The position numbers were made by a program, and so were the translations under genes. Shown piece by piece: positions 6,480 to 7,741 of a stretch of 7,741 nucleotides of DNA (its first letter is position 1; every line of letters begins with the position of its first letter). The DNA lies in the NCBI GenBank assembly GCA_023441845.1, contig JAEZNF010000087.1, positions 1-7,741 on the forward strand, given 5' to 3'. The notes beneath the pieces were generated by a model that was given only the letters and a program-made list of their open reading frames with translations, made no database searches and was not told the DNA's origin. Source of the stretch: Bacillota bacterium. GTDB lineage: Bacteria > Bacillota > Clostridia > Acetivibrionales > DSM-2933.

Positions 6480-7601
6480 CTATGTAAACTCATAGCTTCC
6501 CCTCCATTTAATCTTCTCACCTTTATCAAGCTTTTTATTTATACCGTTTACCAGATTAAAATATGTCTTGCCATACGACTCAGTAAATGCTGTCGGCTTA
6601 TCCTTGTCCAGATTTTCAAACTTACCCAACCCAAATCCCGCATCTATTGTGACACAGAGCTTAAAAATTCCATCCTTTGAAATGAGCGTATAGCTGTTAG
6701 CCTTGTTGTTTTCTTTTAAAGGGCCTGAATCGGAATACTTTCCGCTTTCATACTCAGCACCGTTTCCATATACTACTTTTCCATTCCAGGCAGAATTTTG
6801 AGACTGAAGCCCATAATAACTATATATTAATACATCTTCCAGTGCTGTTGATACCAATTCCACATCTATTTTCCCGGGTGAGATCCTATATTTTACAACC
6901 TCATTCAATACATATATGTCGTCATTTATTGTATTATAAGCTTTTATATAATTATCGACGATTATCTCAACATTTCCCTCGTATTCTTTATCATCCTCTA
7001 TTTTTGTCCCATTTACTTTTACAGTAATCTTTTCAGTCTTTGCTGTGGTATCTCCACTTCTGCCATGCCATCCCCCTGTAAAAATCCCTTTCCCGGAATC
7101 ATCATGAATCAGAGACTTCATATAATAAGGACCGATCCAATCGGTAAAGGTTTCCATTAATAATAACGGCTTTTGCTTTTTTGCTGTAGAATCGGTATTA
7201 AATTTATTTGTATCAACATATATTTTCTTTATACCCATAATATTGTTTATACCGCACCCTCCAAAAACCAGGTGCATGTAGGAGTTTTGAGTGTATTTAA
7301 AACATATGTATATATTGTTTCCGCGTTTTAATACTTTTTGCTTTGATTTAAGGTAAAGATTCATGGAAGAATGCCTTAGTTTATTTGTTCCTTCTATAAA
7401 GGAATTCCGGATATTAATTCCCGCTAACTCATGAATTTTCATGCATGCAAAATAAACTTCGCTTTCAGATATAACGATGTTATTAAGATATGTAAAACCC
7501 ATAGATGAAGTTGCTGCCGATACGACAATAACAATTGCTAATAAAAATGCAGCTATTTTTATGTTAAATATATTCCTCAACGGACAATACCGCCTTTTCA
7601 T
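6480..7601 (-). CDS. Unrecognised membrane-anchored or secreted protein
   Basis: Product of 373 residues if started at ATG 7601; a TTG at 7616 would add five residues. Neither has a clear ribosome site. ATG 7601 gives a classic N-terminus: basic MKRRYCPLRN, then a hydrophobic segment at about 13-30, so the rest is probably outside the cell. Residues 35-140 are mixed. From about 145 onward the sequence is rich in alternating beta-strand patterns, with motifs TFTDWIGPYY (151), FTGGWHGRSGD (174), ISPGKIDVELVSTALEDV (240), YYGLQ (262) and a closing KIKWRGSYEF (363). This looks like a large beta-sandwich, and the end reminds me of carbohydrate-active folds such as galactose-mutarotase-like domains, but that is a weak impression. 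No catalytic motif is identified. It is convergent with murA and has its own likely terminator. The gene appears intact and more AT-rich by eye than murA. Confidence 0.8.
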   Translation of the reverse strand: MKRRYCPLRNIFNIKIAAFLLAIVIVVSAATSSMGFTYLNNIVISESEVYFACMKIHELAGINIRNSFIEGTNKLRHSSMNLYLKSKQKVLKRGNNIYICFKYTQNSYMHLVFGGCGINNIMGIKKIYVDTNKFNTDSTAKKQKPLLLMETFTDWIGPYYMKSLIHDDSGKGIFTGGWHGRSGDTTAKTEKITVKVNGTKIEDDKEYEGNVEIIVDNYIKAYNTINDDIYVLNEVVKYRISPGKIDVELVSTALEDVLIYSYYGLQSQNSAWNGKVVYGNGAEYESGKYSDSGPLKENNKANSYTLISKDGIFKLCVTIDAGFGLGKFENLDKDKPTAFTESYGKTYFNLVNGINKKLDKGEKIKWRGSYEFT

Positions 7602-7620
7602 CAGTTTTGTAAGCAACTTA

Positions 7621-7651
7621 ATTATACATTATTTTTGTAAATATACCACAA
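7621..7651 (-). promoter_or_regulatory. Weak promoter candidate for the minus-strand gene
   Basis: On the minus strand a perfect TATAAT occupies 7626-7621, with TTGTGG at 7651-7646 as a poor -35 at a 19-base spacing. Transcription would start about 12 bases before ATG 7601, giving an almost leaderless mRNA. That would fit the lack of a ribosome site, but a perfect TATAAT is expected by chance in AT-rich DNA. Confidence 0.25.
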
Positions 7652-7741
7652 AAGCAGATTACCCCCGTCTCAAACTACATTCCAGTGCTGGTCAATAATC
7701 CGGAAGCAACCTACAGCTTTTTATTTTAGCTAATCCATAAC

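Noticed and set aside
7477..7698. Plus-strand open frame of 73 codons at the right end
   Set aside because: It is antisense to the signal segment of the minus-strand gene and shows no ribosome site or family features.
7617..7741. Riboswitch or structured leader upstream of the minus-strand gene
   Set aside because: I looked for cyclic-di-GMP and other common riboswitch cores on the minus strand and saw none; the stretch shows no strong stem and no gene.
1..7741. CRISPR array, tRNA, rRNA, insertion sequence or attachment site
   Set aside because: No regularly spaced repeats, cloverleaf, rRNA-like blocks, transposase motifs or long terminal repeats were seen on either strand.

Overview
The window looks like a chromosomal segment of a Gram-positive, probably spore-forming clostridial Firmicute. 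The reasons are low-to-moderate GC, strong GGAGG-type ribosome binding sites, two S-layer-homology (SLH) surface proteins, and a ywmB-like gene directly upstream of murA, an arrangement known from Bacillus and clostridia. Species assignment is not possible from the sequence alone.

Layout. (1) Positions 1-3137 (+) hold the 3' part of a large secreted protein. Its start lies before the window, but the hydrophobic core of its signal peptide is visible in frame from base 3. It carries about five fibronectin-III-like modules, a beta-rich region and C-terminal SLH repeats. (2) Positions 3191-4039 (+), 53 bases later, encode a small secreted protein with a short beta-type N-terminal domain and three SLH repeats. 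No terminator separates the two, so they may be co-transcribed. (3) Positions 4122-4886 (+) encode a membrane-anchored YwmB-like protein. Its ribosome binding site and ATG form one arm of a perfect 12-bp inverted repeat. (4) Positions 5006-6265 (+) encode MurA, the first committed enzyme of peptidoglycan synthesis, with a GTG start. (5) After a convergent spacer with hairpins for both strands, positions 6480-7601 (-) encode a membrane-anchored or secreted protein I cannot assign.

The common theme is the cell envelope: MurA makes the peptidoglycan precursor, YwmB sits at the membrane, and the two SLH proteins should bind the secondary cell-wall polymer. A functional link between the SLH pair and ywmB-murA is inference from proximity only.

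I found no CRISPR array, tRNA, rRNA, insertion sequence or recognisable riboswitch, and no evidence for a wholly new multi-gene system. The most interesting non-coding signal is the inverted repeat that would sequester the ywmB translation start. The least explained gene is the minus-strand one at the right end.
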